NCBI GenBank assembly: GCA_012839805.1
Contig: DUMU01000008.1
Coordinates: 1-64,000, forward strand
Length of the DNA stretch: 64,000 nucleotides
Direction: 5' to 3'
Source of the DNA: Bacillota bacterium
Lineage (GTDB): Bacteria; Bacillota; Limnochordia; Limnochordales; DUMU01
In this document: positions 36,674 through 45,968 of the stretch, piece after piece
Position numbering within the stretch: position 1 is the first letter of the stretch
Layout of the letters: every line of letters begins with the position of its first letter
Notes under the pieces: generated by a model
What the model saw: the letters and a program-made list of their open reading frames with translations, nothing else
Databases searched by the model: none
Told to the model about the DNA's origin: nothing
Translations under genes and position numbers: made by a program

Positions 36674-38206
36674 TTACGGTCTCCCCTCCATACGATTTGG
36701 TAAGACCCCCGGAATCTCCTGCCGGTGCCCGTTGCGGGAGATGGCTTCTACCCGGCCCCCGCTCTCCCTTTCCGAGCTACCCGCGCCATCGCCCCGGACC
36801 TTGCTTGCGCCTGCCTCTTGAGTGCTCTCACCATCGGCCAGGGGACGTGAAGCCCCGAGCGGCAGGGAGGCCGGCGCCCCGGTGTCCTCGACGGCATCCA
36901 GCCAGAACTCCCGGTGGAGAGCTCCTACCGCCCGTGCCACCTCGTGGGCCCGTACCAGACACGAGATATTGACATGGGAGTCCGCGGTATGGAAAACCGT
37001 TACTCCCGCCGCCGCCAGGGCCCGGAGAATGCGAGCCATCACTCCCGGTACGCCCTGCATGCCCCCTCCTACGGCGGAGACTTTGACAAAACCGGTCTCG
37101 ATGGTGGGCCGGCGGCCGAGGCCGAGGAGAATGGATCGGGCCAGGCCCACCTTGCCGGCGTCGATCGCGAACGCGATCCGGCCCGGTTCGACCTGGATCA
37201 TGTCCAGGCTGATCCCGGCGGCGGCCAGATTGTCGAATACCTCCAGCGTCTCTCTGGCTCCGGTATCGCCCACATCGGTGATGAGGACCCGGGCCAGTTC
37301 CCCCATCTGGGTGACGGCCCGGACCACCCGGTCCGAACGGATCTCTACCGTGGTCGCCCTCCCTGGCGTGGGGCCTGCGCCGGCTCGGGCCCGCTCCCCC
37401 AGAGAGAGTCCCGGGCCGTCGACGATGAGCGTGCCCGGGGCGTTGGTTCCCGTCTCGAGGACTCTCAGCGGGACTCGCCCCTCCATGGCGATCTCCACCG
37501 CCCGGGGATGGATCACCTTCGCTCCCAGCTGGGCCATCTCCATCACTTCCCGATAGGAGAGCGTCTTCAGCGTGCGAGCCTCCGGTACCAGGCGAGGGTC
37601 GGCGGTCATTACCCCGCCTACGTCGGTGAAGATCTGTACCTCGGCGGCCCGCAGGGCGACCCCCAGCGCGGCCGCCGTGGTATCGCTTCCTCCCCGTCCC
37701 AGGGTAGTGATCTCGCCGTCCTCCGTCATTCCCTGAAAGCCGGCGACCACTGGCACTATGCCTTGCTCCAGGACCCGCCGGAGGCGCTCGGGCTCGACCC
37801 GGAGAATGCGGGCGGCTCCGAAGCTCTTGTCCGTGACGATACCCGCCTGCGGGCCCGTCAACGGCATCGCTTCGATGCCCGCGGCCCGCAGCGTTTCGGC
37901 CGTGACCACACAGGAAATGGTCTCGCCACAGGCGAGCAGAAGATCGAGGGAACGGGCCGGCGTGTCGGGCGCTACCTCCCTGGCCAGAGCGAGGAGTGTG
38001 TCGGTGGCGTAGGGAGCTCCGGCCCTCCCCATGGCCGAGACCACCACCACCGGAGCGAAACCCTCCCGGAGGGCCTGGCGGACATGGATTACCACCCGTT
38101 CACGCTTTTGCGCGGTGGCGACCGACGTACCTCCAAACTTTTGGATCAGTACCGGGCGGGGCCGGTCCCGCTCTTGGATCTGCTTGTGCGTCGTCGACAT
38201 GCCCAA
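36674..38206 (-). CDS. dapG: Aspartate kinase (DapG type)
   Basis: Phosphorylates aspartate at the head of the pathway. 510 residues: kinase domain with [25 protein letters not shown] and the [14 protein letters not shown] segment, then two ACT domains (about 285-430) for allosteric control. An unusual polar tail of about 65 residues follows the last ACT strand and is not expected in the family. In Bacillus the DapG isozyme is diaminopimelate-inhibited and serves wall and spore DPA synthesis; the operon context here fits that. Confidence 0.94.
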   Translation of the reverse strand: MGMSTTHKQIQERDRPRPVLIQKFGGTSVATAQKRERVVIHVRQALREGFAPVVVVSAMGRAGAPYATDTLLALAREVAPDTPARSLDLLLACGETISCVVTAETLRAAGIEAMPLTGPQAGIVTDKSFGAARILRVEPERLRRVLEQGIVPVVAGFQGMTEDGEITTLGRGGSDTTAAALGVALRAAEVQIFTDVGGVMTADPRLVPEARTLKTLSYREVMEMAQLGAKVIHPRAVEIAMEGRVPLRVLETGTNAPGTLIVDGPGLSLGERARAGAGPTPGRATTVEIRSDRVVRAVTQMGELARVLITDVGDTGARETLEVFDNLAAAGISLDMIQVEPGRIAFAIDAGKVGLARSILLGLGRRPTIETGFVKVSAVGGGMQGVPGVMARILRALAAAGVTVFHTADSHVNISCLVRAHEVARAVGALHREFWLDAVEDTGAPASLPLGASRPLADGESTQEAGASKVRGDGAGSSERESGGRVEAISRNGHRQEIPGVLPNRMEGRP

Positions 38207-38228
38207 TCCCTTCCTGTACGAAGGACCG

Positions 38229-39266
38229 TCAGATCATTCCTTCCTGCCTCATCCACTCGGCGATCTGGAGGCCGTTAAGAGCGGCTCCCTTGCGAATCTG
38301 GTCTCCCACCACCCAGAACAAAAGCCCGGCCGGTACGGTCGGGTCACGCCGGATCCGCCCCACGTAGACCGGGTCGGTTCCGCTCGTGAAGTAAGGCATC
38401 GGATATACCTGATCCTCCGGGCGATCCTGCACCACGACGCCCGGCATGGAGGCGAACACCTCCCGGGCTTCCTCGACGGAGAGCGGGCGCTCGAGTTCTA
38501 CTGCCACCGATTCCGAATGGCTGCGCAAGACGGGGACGCGCACGGTGGTGGCGACCACCTGCAGTTCAGGGGCATGGAAGATCTTACGGGTTTCCCGGAT
38601 CATCTTCCATTCCTCTTTGGTGAACCCATCCTCGGCGAACACGTCTACTTGCGGGATCACGTTGTGAACGATCGGGTAGTGGTGCGGGAGGCTGGCCACG
38701 GGAAGAATGCGAGCGACGATCTCGCCTCCCCGCTGAACTTGCTGCAACTGTTCCTCGAGCTCCTGCATGGCCCGGGCTCCCGCTCCCGAAACCGCCTGGT
38801 AGGTAGAGACTACCACCCGTTTGACCCCGGCTGCCCGATGTAAAGCGTAAAGGGGGAGGGACAGGATGATGGTGGAGCAATTCGGGTTGGCGATGATACC
38901 CCGGTGCCGGCGCAGGTCCTGCGGGTTTATCTCGGGAACGACCAGGGGCACCGTGTCGTCCATACGGAAAGCAGAACTATTGTCGATCACTACCGCCCCG
39001 GCTGCCACCGCCCGGGGGGCGAATTCCCGGCTCACCCCGGCACCCGCACTGAAAAAGGCCAGGTCCACACCGGCAAAAGAGTCGGGTCGAAGCTCCTCCA
39101 CGACGAGCTCTTGGTCCCCGACCGCCAGGCGCTTACCGGCTGAACGTGCCGAGGCCAGCAGCTTAAGACTGCGGAATGGAAACCTCCGCTCGACCAGAAG
39201 GGTAAGGAACTCCTGCCCCACCGCTCCCGTTGCTCCTACCACTGCTACCGATAGCGAATCCGCCAT
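38229..39266 (-). CDS. asd: Aspartate-semialdehyde dehydrogenase
   Basis: NADPH-dependent reduction of aspartyl phosphate to the semialdehyde. 345 residues. Nucleotide motif VVGATGAVGQEFL, the catalytic cysteine in IIANPNCSTIIL (about 130), STYQAVSGAGARAM, and the histidine in VPVLRSHSESVAVE. It stands between dpaB and dapG as in Bacillus. Confidence 0.97.
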   Translation of the reverse strand: MADSLSVAVVGATGAVGQEFLTLLVERRFPFRSLKLLASARSAGKRLAVGDQELVVEELRPDSFAGVDLAFFSAGAGVSREFAPRAVAAGAVVIDNSSAFRMDDTVPLVVPEINPQDLRRHRGIIANPNCSTIILSLPLYALHRAAGVKRVVVSTYQAVSGAGARAMQELEEQLQQVQRGGEIVARILPVASLPHHYPIVHNVIPQVDVFAEDGFTKEEWKMIRETRKIFHAPELQVVATTVRVPVLRSHSESVAVELERPLSVEEAREVFASMPGVVVQDRPEDQVYPMPYFTSGTDPVYVGRIRRDPTVPAGLLFWVVGDQIRKGAALNGLQIAEWMRQEGMI

Positions 39267-39350
39267 GTTGCCGCCACCCTTTACTCGGACTCTGCCCAGC
39301 CTCGCGCGGATCGGCCGTCTCCTTCCCGGCGCCGGCGCACGCCCCGCTCG

Positions 39351-39956
39351 TCAGCGTACGGCCCGCTTGGCCCGTTGGATCAGGACCGGTTGCAGCTGGC
39401 AACCGGCGAACGCGGCCACCAGCGTGTCGACGAGGAGTTCCCACGCTGCCACCAGCGAGTTGGGCTTCTCCTCCGGATTATCCTGTCCGAAGGGCACGAA
39501 GTAAATATGTTTGGCGTTCATGAGCAGGCCGAGATGGCGGGCGTTGTTTCCGAGAGCGTCGTTGGTGGAGATGGCGAGGACGAGCGGCCCGCCGTTGCGC
39601 AGCACCGCCTTGGCGGCCATCAGGACCGGGGTATCGGTGATGCCGGCCGCGAGCTTAGCCAGGGTGTTGCCGGTACAGGGCGAAATGACCATGGCGTCCA
39701 CGAGACGCTGGGGACCGAAGGGCTCGACCTCGGCGATCTCGGTGAGGGGCGCATGCCCGCTCGCTTGCGTGAACGCCTCCCGCCAGTGTTCCGGCGTGCC
39801 GAAACGAGTTGTCGTCGTCTGGACCGAGTAAGAGAAAACCGGGATCACCAGGGCACCCTCGTCCCGTAACCGGTGCACCTGTACCAGTACTTCCTCTAGA
39901 CTGCAGTGACTGCCGGTAACGCCGAACGCAATCCGCTTACCCAGAAGTCGCCCCAT
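39351..39956 (-). CDS. dpaB: Dipicolinate synthase subunit B
   Basis: Flavoprotein-like subunit that with DpaA makes dipicolinic acid in the mother cell. 201 residues. The N-terminal GKRIAFGVTGSHCSLEEV and the PCTGNTLAKLAAGITDTPVLMAAKA segment match the family. The ATG at 39956 is preferred over the frame opening at 39995 because it fits family N-termini and GGGGGTG lies just upstream. 50 bases downstream of dpaA. Confidence 0.95.
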   Translation of the reverse strand: MGRLLGKRIAFGVTGSHCSLEEVLVQVHRLRDEGALVIPVFSYSVQTTTTRFGTPEHWREAFTQASGHAPLTEIAEVEPFGPQRLVDAMVISPCTGNTLAKLAAGITDTPVLMAAKAVLRNGGPLVLAISTNDALGNNARHLGLLMNAKHIYFVPFGQDNPEEKPNSLVAAWELLVDTLVAAFAGCQLQPVLIQRAKRAVR

Positions 39957-40006
39957 GTGTGCACCCCCGTTGCCTGAACGGTCCACCACCCGCAAGTCCC
40001 AGGCCG

Positions 40007-40903
40007 TTAGCGGCCGGCGACGGGCACCAACTCCCGCAGGAGCTCGGGAACGGTACGGGCCAGAATCTGACCGGCGGTGCGGGGGGCAATCTTACCGGGA
40101 AGCCCCAGGGCAAGAATGGCCGGGATACCCAGGCGTTCGGCGGCGCTGAAGTCGGTACCACCCGGGGCCGATGCGATGTCTATCACCAAGGTGCCGGGCG
40201 GCATGGCCCGCAAGACTTCTTCGGTTATGACCAGAGCTGGTACGGTGTTGATCACCAGCTGGCCGCCCTTGACCACCTCCCGCAGTGCCTCCAGCGGATA
40301 CGGATCAAGTCCCATTTCGTAGGCCCGTGCCCGCTGCGCCCGATCCCGTGCTACTACCGCCGTGCTGGCTCCCAGGGCGTCCAGCACCCGCGCCAGAGTC
40401 TGTCCGGTCCGTCCGAAACCCACCACCACGACGCGGCTGCCATGCAGGGTGATGGGCAGCTCCCCGATGGCGAGATAAATGACACCCTCGGCGGTGGGGA
40501 TAGAGTTCAGGATGGCGATTTCATCGACTTCGGCCATTTCGATGAGGCGAAGTCCCGCCCGGCTGCACCATTCTTTCAAGAAGGGGCGGGCCGTACCGAT
40601 GAGGAAGGGCGTGCCGGGCGGCAGCAACTGGAGGGAGACCTCGGTGATGCGAAGCCGGGTTTTCCCATCGGGTACCACCCGGATGAACCCGGCTTCGTCC
40701 ACGCCGGTCATCGGTGCGATCACGGCTCGAGCCCCCTCCAGGGCCTCTTCCAGCGTATCGCAGCGCGTCGCTGCCTGCCAGTCGGGACGCTCGGGGTATG
40801 CGGCCAGGCGAACGCCGGCCCCTTCGGCCAGGAGTGCCCGGACCAATTCTGCCTCCCGCTGGTCACCACCGAGTACCGCTACGGTCACGCCTGCAAGCTT
40901 CAC
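40007..40903 (-). CDS. dpaA: Dipicolinate synthase subunit A
   Basis: Oxidoreductase subunit of dipicolinate synthase, 298 residues. The N-terminal region (VAVLGGDQREAELVRALLAEGAGV) and the Rossmann motif VVVVGFGRTGQTLARVLDALGA (about 155-176) are diagnostic, followed by GTLVIDIASAPGGTDF. The GTG start follows GGGGGAG. DPA made here gives the spore core its dehydration and heat resistance. The 182-base gap upstream holds a candidate mother-cell promoter. Confidence 0.95.
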   Translation of the reverse strand: MKLAGVTVAVLGGDQREAELVRALLAEGAGVRLAAYPERPDWQAATRCDTLEEALEGARAVIAPMTGVDEAGFIRVVPDGKTRLRITEVSLQLLPPGTPFLIGTARPFLKEWCSRAGLRLIEMAEVDEIAILNSIPTAEGVIYLAIGELPITLHGSRVVVVGFGRTGQTLARVLDALGASTAVVARDRAQRARAYEMGLDPYPLEALREVVKGGQLVINTVPALVITEEVLRAMPPGTLVIDIASAPGGTDFSAAERLGIPAILALGLPGKIAPRTAGQILARTVPELLRELVPVAGR

Positions 40904-41004
40904 GGTTCTCCCCCCGCCGTACTTGCCGGATCGCCGGCCGCACTCCTTACGCTGGGGGCGGCCGCGAGGTCCGTCTTTGGTTGCGGTTATCCTAGGACCG
41001 TAGC

Positions 41005-41031
41005 AGTATATGTGCACCCGCGAGGAGAGGT
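41005..41031 (-). promoter_or_regulatory. Candidate mother-cell (SigE/SigK) promoter for dpaA
   Basis: On the minus strand CATATACT (41012-41005) resembles both the SigK -10 (CATANNNTA) and the SigE -10 (CATACANT). An AC (41031-41030) lies 17 bases upstream, the SigK -35 spacing. In Bacillus the dpaAB operon is SigK-controlled, so the placement fits, though these motifs are short. Confidence 0.4.
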
Positions 41032-41085
41032 GCAGAACGCTATCCGCCGTACTTGCAGTCGCAGGTGCTGGCAGGCGGTCTCGTG

Positions 41086-41934
41086 CTATTCGGCAGCCGG
41101 GGACCGGAGGACGTCGGCGAGGAGTTCCTCCATCGTTACCAAGCCTTTGAGCTCCGGTGCCCGCCGGATGGCGAGAAGGACTCCGGGCATGAAGGAAGAA
41201 CGGTCGGTGGAGTCGTGGATCAGGCGGAGGGTTTGTCCTTCCATTCCGAAAACGACTTCCTGATGGGCCACTACTCCCGGTAAGCGAAGACTGTGGACCG
41301 GGACTCCTTCGACCAGGAGCCCGCGTGCGGGGGAGTTCCCGGCCGGAGCCGGCTCGGATGTGTTCACTCCGGAGGCGGCCGCCGCCCACCGGCTGGATTC
41401 GGCCCGGGAGCGGGCAATGAGTTCTGCAGTCCGCCGGGCGGTGCCGGAGGGAGCATCCCGCTTTTGGGGGTTATGGGCCTCGATGATCTCGACCTCGGGG
41501 AAGACCCGGGCTGCCTGGGCGGCGAAGTGCATCATGAGGATGGCACCCAGGGCGAAGTTGGGGGCCACCACTCCGCCTACCCGGCGTTCGCGTGCTAGCC
41601 GGTCGAGGGCAGCGAGTTCGGCCGCGGATAGCCCGGTAGTCCCCATTACCAGGCAGACCCCGGCATCCAACACGGTACGCCCGTTCTCGGCCCCGGCTTC
41701 GGGCAGGGTGAAATCGACACAAACCTGAGCCTGGCTCTCCGACAGGGCCTGCCGCAGGTCGCTGCCAACCTTTACCCCGATGGGGCCGATGCCGGCGAGA
41801 AGCCCGGCGTCTTCACCCACCCCGTGGTGGCGACCTACCGCAGCCACTAAGGTGAGGTCGGGGGCACGTACCACCGCCTTGACGACTTCCCTACCCATCT
41901 TGCCGGCCGCGCCGGCAACGGCCACTCTGATCAT
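41086..41934 (-). CDS. dapB: 4-hydroxy-tetrahydrodipicolinate reductase
   Basis: NAD(P)H-dependent reduction after DapA. 282 residues. Dinucleotide motif VAVAGAAGKMGREVV, VMGTTGLS, APNFALGAILMM, and EAHNPQKRDAPSGTA with the catalytic His-Lys pair. A segment of about 30 residues after the SGTA motif (SRWAAAASGVNTSEPAPAGN) is variable. It sits upstream of dpaA; in Bacillus subtilis dapB is elsewhere. Confidence 0.95.
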   Translation of the reverse strand: MIRVAVAGAAGKMGREVVKAVVRAPDLTLVAAVGRHHGVGEDAGLLAGIGPIGVKVGSDLRQALSESQAQVCVDFTLPEAGAENGRTVLDAGVCLVMGTTGLSAAELAALDRLARERRVGGVVAPNFALGAILMMHFAAQAARVFPEVEIIEAHNPQKRDAPSGTARRTAELIARSRAESSRWAAAASGVNTSEPAPAGNSPARGLLVEGVPVHSLRLPGVVAHQEVVFGMEGQTLRLIHDSTDRSSFMPGVLLAIRRAPELKGLVTMEELLADVLRSPAAE

Positions 41935-41990
41935 ACGGGTGTCCCTCCCGGTGAACGATTAGCGAGACCAGCCATGCCAGGCCGGGAAAT

Positions 41991-42046
41991 GGCGGCAGAG
42001 CGGGTGCCGGCCCTCCTTGGCAACGGTGACGCTCCGCTCTGCTGCC
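41991..42046 (-). promoter_or_regulatory. Leader hairpin upstream of dapB
   Basis: Two 13-base arms (42046-42034 and 42003-41991 on the minus strand) pair with one G-U and enclose a 30-base loop. A TTGACA-like hexamer at 42105-42100 could be a -35 box, but its -10 partner is poor. No known lysine riboswitch core was recognised; function unknown. Confidence 0.3.
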
Positions 42047-42135
42047 GCTCCTTACGCTTTCCCGGGACCCCTAGCCACTTTGCCACGGGCTCTCTCCTCT
42101 GTCAACCGGTCAGTGAGTTTTCCGTGGACCCCGAC

Positions 42136-42645
42136 TCAGTGGACCTCGACGTCTTTGGCACCGTACTGGCGCATGATCTGCGCGGCCTCGTCCACCTTGG
42201 TCTTGTCGGCCTTGACGGCGGCCAGGATCTCGCCGCGTTTTACACCCTCCTCATACTTCTTCCCCGCCTCTCCTCCCACGCCCCAGTCGATGAGACTACC
42301 GGCGATGCCGCCGGCGGCGGCCCCGCCCAGGGTGGCTGCGATGGGTCCGGCCGCCACCAGGGGCCCGATACCGGGAATCGCCAAAGCGCCGGCACTGGCC
42401 AGGAGCCCGGCGAGTCCGCCCAGCGTGCCACCCCAGGTAGCACCAGAGGTCAGATCCTGTCCCGTGCCCAGGTCACCGCCGGCCTCCATGTCCTGACGCC
42501 CTCCGGCCTTGGCGCCGGCTCCCTTCACGGTCTCCTGCTTGGCCACGATCGAGACTTCCTTCTCGGTCAGCCCCTTTTCCCGAAAGGCCTTGATGGCCTT
42601 TTCGGCCTGGTCCCGGCTGGGAAAAAGGCCTACCACACTGGCCAT
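42136..42645 (-). CDS. General-stress-type protein with glycine-zipper segment
   Basis: 169 residues. The N-terminal 35 residues (VVGLFPSRDQAEKAIKAFREKGL) match the general stress protein 17M-like fold. A central Gly/Ala-rich hydrophobic segment (about 75-125, LGGLAGLLASAGALAIPGIGPL) looks like a glycine zipper that can insert in or associate with membranes. The C-terminal 40 residues repeat the alpha-beta pattern (RGEILAAVKADKTKVDEAAQIMRQYGA). The function is unknown. The ATG at 42645 follows GGGGGG by seven to eight bases. Confidence 0.8.
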   Translation of the reverse strand: MASVVGLFPSRDQAEKAIKAFREKGLTEKEVSIVAKQETVKGAGAKAGGRQDMEAGGDLGTGQDLTSGATWGGTLGGLAGLLASAGALAIPGIGPLVAAGPIAATLGGAAAGGIAGSLIDWGVGGEAGKKYEEGVKRGEILAAVKADKTKVDEAAQIMRQYGAKDVEVH

Positions 42646-42735
42646 GAGATTACCCCCCTGCAAAGGATTGGTCAGGGGGTAGTCTTCCACCCGCCCTTCC
42701 CCGCTATCCGTCCGCCCTCGCCTACGACTGGTGGC

Positions 42736-43035
42736 TCAAAACTCGAAGCCTTGGAGGTGCGGCGGGAGGTTCCGGGCTTCGGCCAACCGGACCAGGACGA
42801 GTTCCGGGCCGATTTTCTCCACTGCTCTCCAGGGAATCAACGCCGGCGGGGTGGCCGGGGCCTGCCGCCCCCAGAGAGCTGACCAGAAGCGGAGCCGGGT
42901 GGCGGCCGGTATAAGGAGCGCTTCGATCCGGCCCGTTTCGGTCGCGAAGAGCAGCTCAGCTGCCGCCACCGTTCCCAGGCGGATGCCTTCGTCCACCGCC
43001 ACGATCTCCTTGCCGGTGAGCTCGCTCAGGCGCAT
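42736..43035 (-). CDS. ymxH: YlmC/YmxH-family PRC-barrel protein
   Basis: 99 residues with the PRC-barrel pattern (MRLSELTGKEIVAVDEGIRLGTV...IEALLIPA...IPWRAVEKIGPELVLV). Spore formers carry it next to the M16 peptidase gene. The exact function is not known; a sporulation link is inferred from family and synteny. Confidence 0.88.
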   Translation of the reverse strand: MRLSELTGKEIVAVDEGIRLGTVAAAELLFATETGRIEALLIPAATRLRFWSALWGRQAPATPPALIPWRAVEKIGPELVLVRLAEARNLPPHLQGFEF

Positions 43036-43064
43036 GGCCGGCCCCCGCTTTCCGCCCGCGCGGG

Positions 43065-44399
43065 CTATACGGTTCGTGCTCCCCTTCTCGATCGTATGCG
43101 GGCCACCGCCCGGGCAGCCTCCCCCGTGCTACGCATCCTGCCGGAAGGAGCAGGCTCGACCAGGGCCCGTTCTGCTTTCTGAGGCCCGAGGGCTACCAGG
43201 GTGAACCTTTCCAGGCGGAGGAGATCGGCCGCCACGGCCTGCACGTCATCAAGCGTAACCCTATCGATGTTGTTCAGGATCTCGTTAGGGTCCCAAGGCC
43301 AGCCGTAAAACAGCTCCGACCGGGCGGCCTCGCTCATCCGGTTGCTCGGGTTTTCCAGACTGAGCACATAGCTTCCCTTGATTTGGGTACGCGCCCGCTC
43401 CAGTTCGGCGCGGTCCAGACCCCACCTGGCCACGCGATCCAGCTCTTGCCGCACCAGGTCGATCACCAGGCGACTGCGTTCGGGCGCGGTGGCGGCGTAT
43501 ACCCCAACCAGCCCGGCATGGTCATAGGTCGCATGGAAGGAATAGGTGTTGTAAACGAGACCTCTGTCCTCCCGGAGCCCTTGGAAGAGGCGGGAACTCA
43601 TCCCTCCGCCCACGGCGGTATCCAGGAGCAGCAAGGCAAACCGGCGGGGGTCGACACGCGAATACCCGGGGGCCCCGAACACCAGGTGCACCTGGCCTAT
43701 GCGCCGGCGGGCATACTCGACGGCGCCTTCGGCAAGTTGGGGGGGCGGCAACTCAGGAGTCTTCTTTCCTGGCGAGAGAGCTCCGAAGAAATGCTCGATA
43801 CGGGCGACGAGATCGTCGTGACGGATGCTACCCACCGCCGCCACCAGCAGGCGATCCGAAGTGTACCATTCGTTCTTGAACGCCAGGATCTGATCCCTGG
43901 TAAAAGCGGCCACATTCTCGGCAGAGCCGAGGACCGTCTGGCCGAGGGGATGATTCCCCCAGACCTTGCGCAAGAAGAGGTCATGGACCACCTCTTCCGG
44001 CTCGTCGTCGTACGTCCGGATCTCTTCCAGGATGACCGCTTTCTCTTTTTCGATCTCTTCGGGGGGAAAAGAGGCGTTGAGAATCATGTCGGCCATGATC
44101 TCCAGGGCCACCGGCAAAGCCTCATCCAGCCCGCGGGCATAGTAGCAGGTATACTCCCGGGTCGTGAAGGCGTTGAGCTGGCCACCCACGGCATCGAAGG
44201 CCTCAGCAATCGCCCGGGCGGACCGGGTGGGAGTTCCCTTGAAGAGCAAATGCTCCAGGGCGTGGGAGATACCGTTTTCGTGGGGAGCTTCGTCCTGCGA
44301 GCCTACTTTGAAGAAGAAACCCAGGGTAAAAGAACGAAGGTACGGTATGGATTCCGTGACCACTCGAATCCCGTTCGGCAGAACGGTCTTCTCGTACAT
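43065..44399 (-). CDS. M16-family zinc metallopeptidase (YmxG/MlpA)
   Basis: 444 residues. The inverted zinc motif HALEHLLFKGT (about 46-56), with the distal glutamate in VILEEIRTYDDEPE, and the second half with the RxxxY-like region mark a processing-peptidase relative. Bacillus MlpA/YmxG is the same family and lies beside ymxH-spoVF. Cytosolic; no signal peptide. Confidence 0.93.
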   Translation of the reverse strand: MYEKTVLPNGIRVVTESIPYLRSFTLGFFFKVGSQDEAPHENGISHALEHLLFKGTPTRSARAIAEAFDAVGGQLNAFTTREYTCYYARGLDEALPVALEIMADMILNASFPPEEIEKEKAVILEEIRTYDDEPEEVVHDLFLRKVWGNHPLGQTVLGSAENVAAFTRDQILAFKNEWYTSDRLLVAAVGSIRHDDLVARIEHFFGALSPGKKTPELPPPQLAEGAVEYARRRIGQVHLVFGAPGYSRVDPRRFALLLLDTAVGGGMSSRLFQGLREDRGLVYNTYSFHATYDHAGLVGVYAATAPERSRLVIDLVRQELDRVARWGLDRAELERARTQIKGSYVLSLENPSNRMSEAARSELFYGWPWDPNEILNNIDRVTLDDVQAVAADLLRLERFTLVALGPQKAERALVEPAPSGRMRSTGEAARAVARIRSRRGARTV

Positions 44400-44460
44400 G
44401 CGCTCCCTTCTTCCCGGCTTGCGCCCGTGGCCGGCGCCTGCCTCAAACTTGCGTTACTCA

Positions 44461-44469
44461 ATTATAACA
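44461..44469 (-). promoter_or_regulatory. Extended -10 promoter for the M16 peptidase gene
   Basis: TGTTATAAT on the minus strand gives a consensus TATAAT with the extended-10 TG. No good -35 is present at normal spacing. It is about 60 bases upstream of the start codon. Confidence 0.55.
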
Positions 44470-44532
44470 GACCCTTAACTTGCCGGGTGCCCGGCCTTCA
44501 GGTGAAGCTTCCCATGCCCCCCGTCATTTCCC

Positions 44533-44559
44533 GACAGGACTGTCGTTCATTATGAACGA
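44533..44559. promoter_or_regulatory. Two adjacent dyads upstream of GH18 gene
   Basis: GACAG-GA-CTGTC (44533-44544) abuts and overlaps TCGTTCA-TTA-TGAACGA (44543-44559). Both are perfect inverted repeats in the 230-base region between the divergent M16 and GH18 genes, about 70 bases before the GH18 start: candidate operators. Confidence 0.4.
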
Positions 44560-44627
44560 ATTGCATCCTTTGCCTGACAAGTCGCTCTTTACAGTCAAGC
44601 AGGTCGTTCCGATCAGGAGGGCTCGGT

Positions 44628-45959
44628 GTGTCCAATCTTCTCATCCTCTCCCTCGTCGCGCTACTGGGTCTGGCTGCTCCCGCCGGGCCCGGAACGGCAA
44701 GCCCGGGGAACGGCCCGGCGGCCGCCTGGCCCCGCCCGGCCCGGGTGATCAGCCGTGCGATTCCCGTCTATGAAGCACCGCAGGGGCAAAGCCGGGCCGT
44801 AGAGATTCTGGCCGCCGGCAGCCAACTGGAGGTATTGGAGAAAGCCGGTCCCTGGTATCAGGTCCGCCTTGACGATGGGCGAACCGGCTGGGTGCGGGAG
44901 CGAGCGATCCTCCTGACAGGCAGGGACGACTCTCCGTCCCCGTTGCCCGGTTCATCCTCCGCCCTGCTGCCGGATCCGATCCCATTTCCGCCGGGAGCGA
45001 AAGTAGCCATCTATTACGTCTGGGATCCGACCCGTTCACAGGTACTTTCGGCAGCATTGACCCCCTTGCGCTCCTATCTCGTCCTGGTTCCCTGGGCTTT
45101 CCGGCTCGGCGGGGACGGGCGGCTCTCCCTCTCTCTGCCCGCAGCTAGTTTGGGCGGGATACTACGGGAAGTAGGCGAGGCCGGAGGCGATACCTGGCTT
45201 CTCGTTCACAACTTCAACGGGAGAACGTTCGACGCCGCGGGAATTGACCGCCTTCTCAGGTCCAAGGCTGCCAGAGCTCGAGCCGTCGAACAGATGCGGC
45301 GAGAGGCGGCTCGCTGGGGGGTGAACGGCGTTCACCTGGATCTCGAAGCCGTCCCGCCCGCCGACCGGAACCGCCTGACCGGTTTCGTGGCGGAGGTGGC
45401 CCGCGCGCTGCACGCGGACGGGCGTCTCCTTACGGTGGCCTTACCGGCCAAACTCCGGGACGAAAGTCAGAGCGCGTGGGCGGGCGCGTACGATTACCGG
45501 GACCTCGGCCGGATCGCGGACGCGGTTACCATCATGACCTACGACGAGCACTACCCGGGAAGTGCTCCGGGACCTGTCGCAAGCCTCCCTTGGATGGAGA
45601 AGGTGGTGGCCTACGCCACGGAGCGGATTCCGCCCCGCAAGATCCTGCTGGGCATTGCGGGCTACGGATACGAGTGGTCGCCGGACGGGAAGGCCCGTAC
45701 CCTCGCTTTCCCCCAGGTCGAAAGCCTCCTGCGCGCCGGCGCCACCGGCGGGTGGGAGGAGGCGCAGAAAGCACCGTTCCTCAGGTACCAACATCAGCCC
45801 TCCGGTAGCTGGCGGACGGTCTGGTATCAGGATCGCCGTAGTACCAGCTTTCAGCTGAGCCTGGTAGGCCGCTACGGCCTGGCGGGCATTGCTTTCTGGC
45901 GGCTCGGCATGGAGGATCCTTCTGTTTGGCAGGAGGTCCGGCTCCGTCACCAGCCGTAA
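44628..45959 (+). CDS. GH18 family glycosidase with SH3b domain (YaaH/SleL-like)
   Basis: 443 residues, exported: the first about 28 residues form a signal peptide. An SH3b module follows (about 42-98, SRAIPVYEAPQGQ...GRTGWVRERAIL), then a GH18 barrel with the catalytic segment VNGVHLDLEAV (Glu near 244), TIMTYDEHYPG and ILLGIAGYGYEW. Relatives are spore cortex N-acetylglucosaminidases used in germination. A strong GGAGGG site lies before the GTG start. Bacillus YaaH uses LysM domains for wall binding; here SH3b takes that place. Confidence 0.9.
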   Translation: MSNLLILSLVALLGLAAPAGPGTASPGNGPAAAWPRPARVISRAIPVYEAPQGQSRAVEILAAGSQLEVLEKAGPWYQVRLDDGRTGWVRERAILLTGRDDSPSPLPGSSSALLPDPIPFPPGAKVAIYYVWDPTRSQVLSAALTPLRSYLVLVPWAFRLGGDGRLSLSLPAASLGGILREVGEAGGDTWLLVHNFNGRTFDAAGIDRLLRSKAARARAVEQMRREAARWGVNGVHLDLEAVPPADRNRLTGFVAEVARALHADGRLLTVALPAKLRDESQSAWAGAYDYRDLGRIADAVTIMTYDEHYPGSAPGPVASLPWMEKVVAYATERIPPRKILLGIAGYGYEWSPDGKARTLAFPQVESLLRAGATGGWEEAQKAPFLRYQHQPSGSWRTVWYQDRRSTSFQLSLVGRYGLAGIAFWRLGMEDPSVWQEVRLRHQP

Positions 45960-45968
45960 GCGCGAGGA

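Noticed and set aside
36914-38278. 454-codon plus-strand open frame
   Set aside because: Antisense shadow of dapG.
41935-42135. Lysine riboswitch before dapB
   Set aside because: A long hairpin exists, but the conserved lysine-riboswitch core segments could not be found.
44543-44559. Possible LexA (SOS) box upstream of the GH18 gene
   Set aside because: The Bacillus box is GAAC-4-GTTC; here the half-sites are in the opposite order (GTTC...GAAC), so the dyad is listed only as an unassigned operator.
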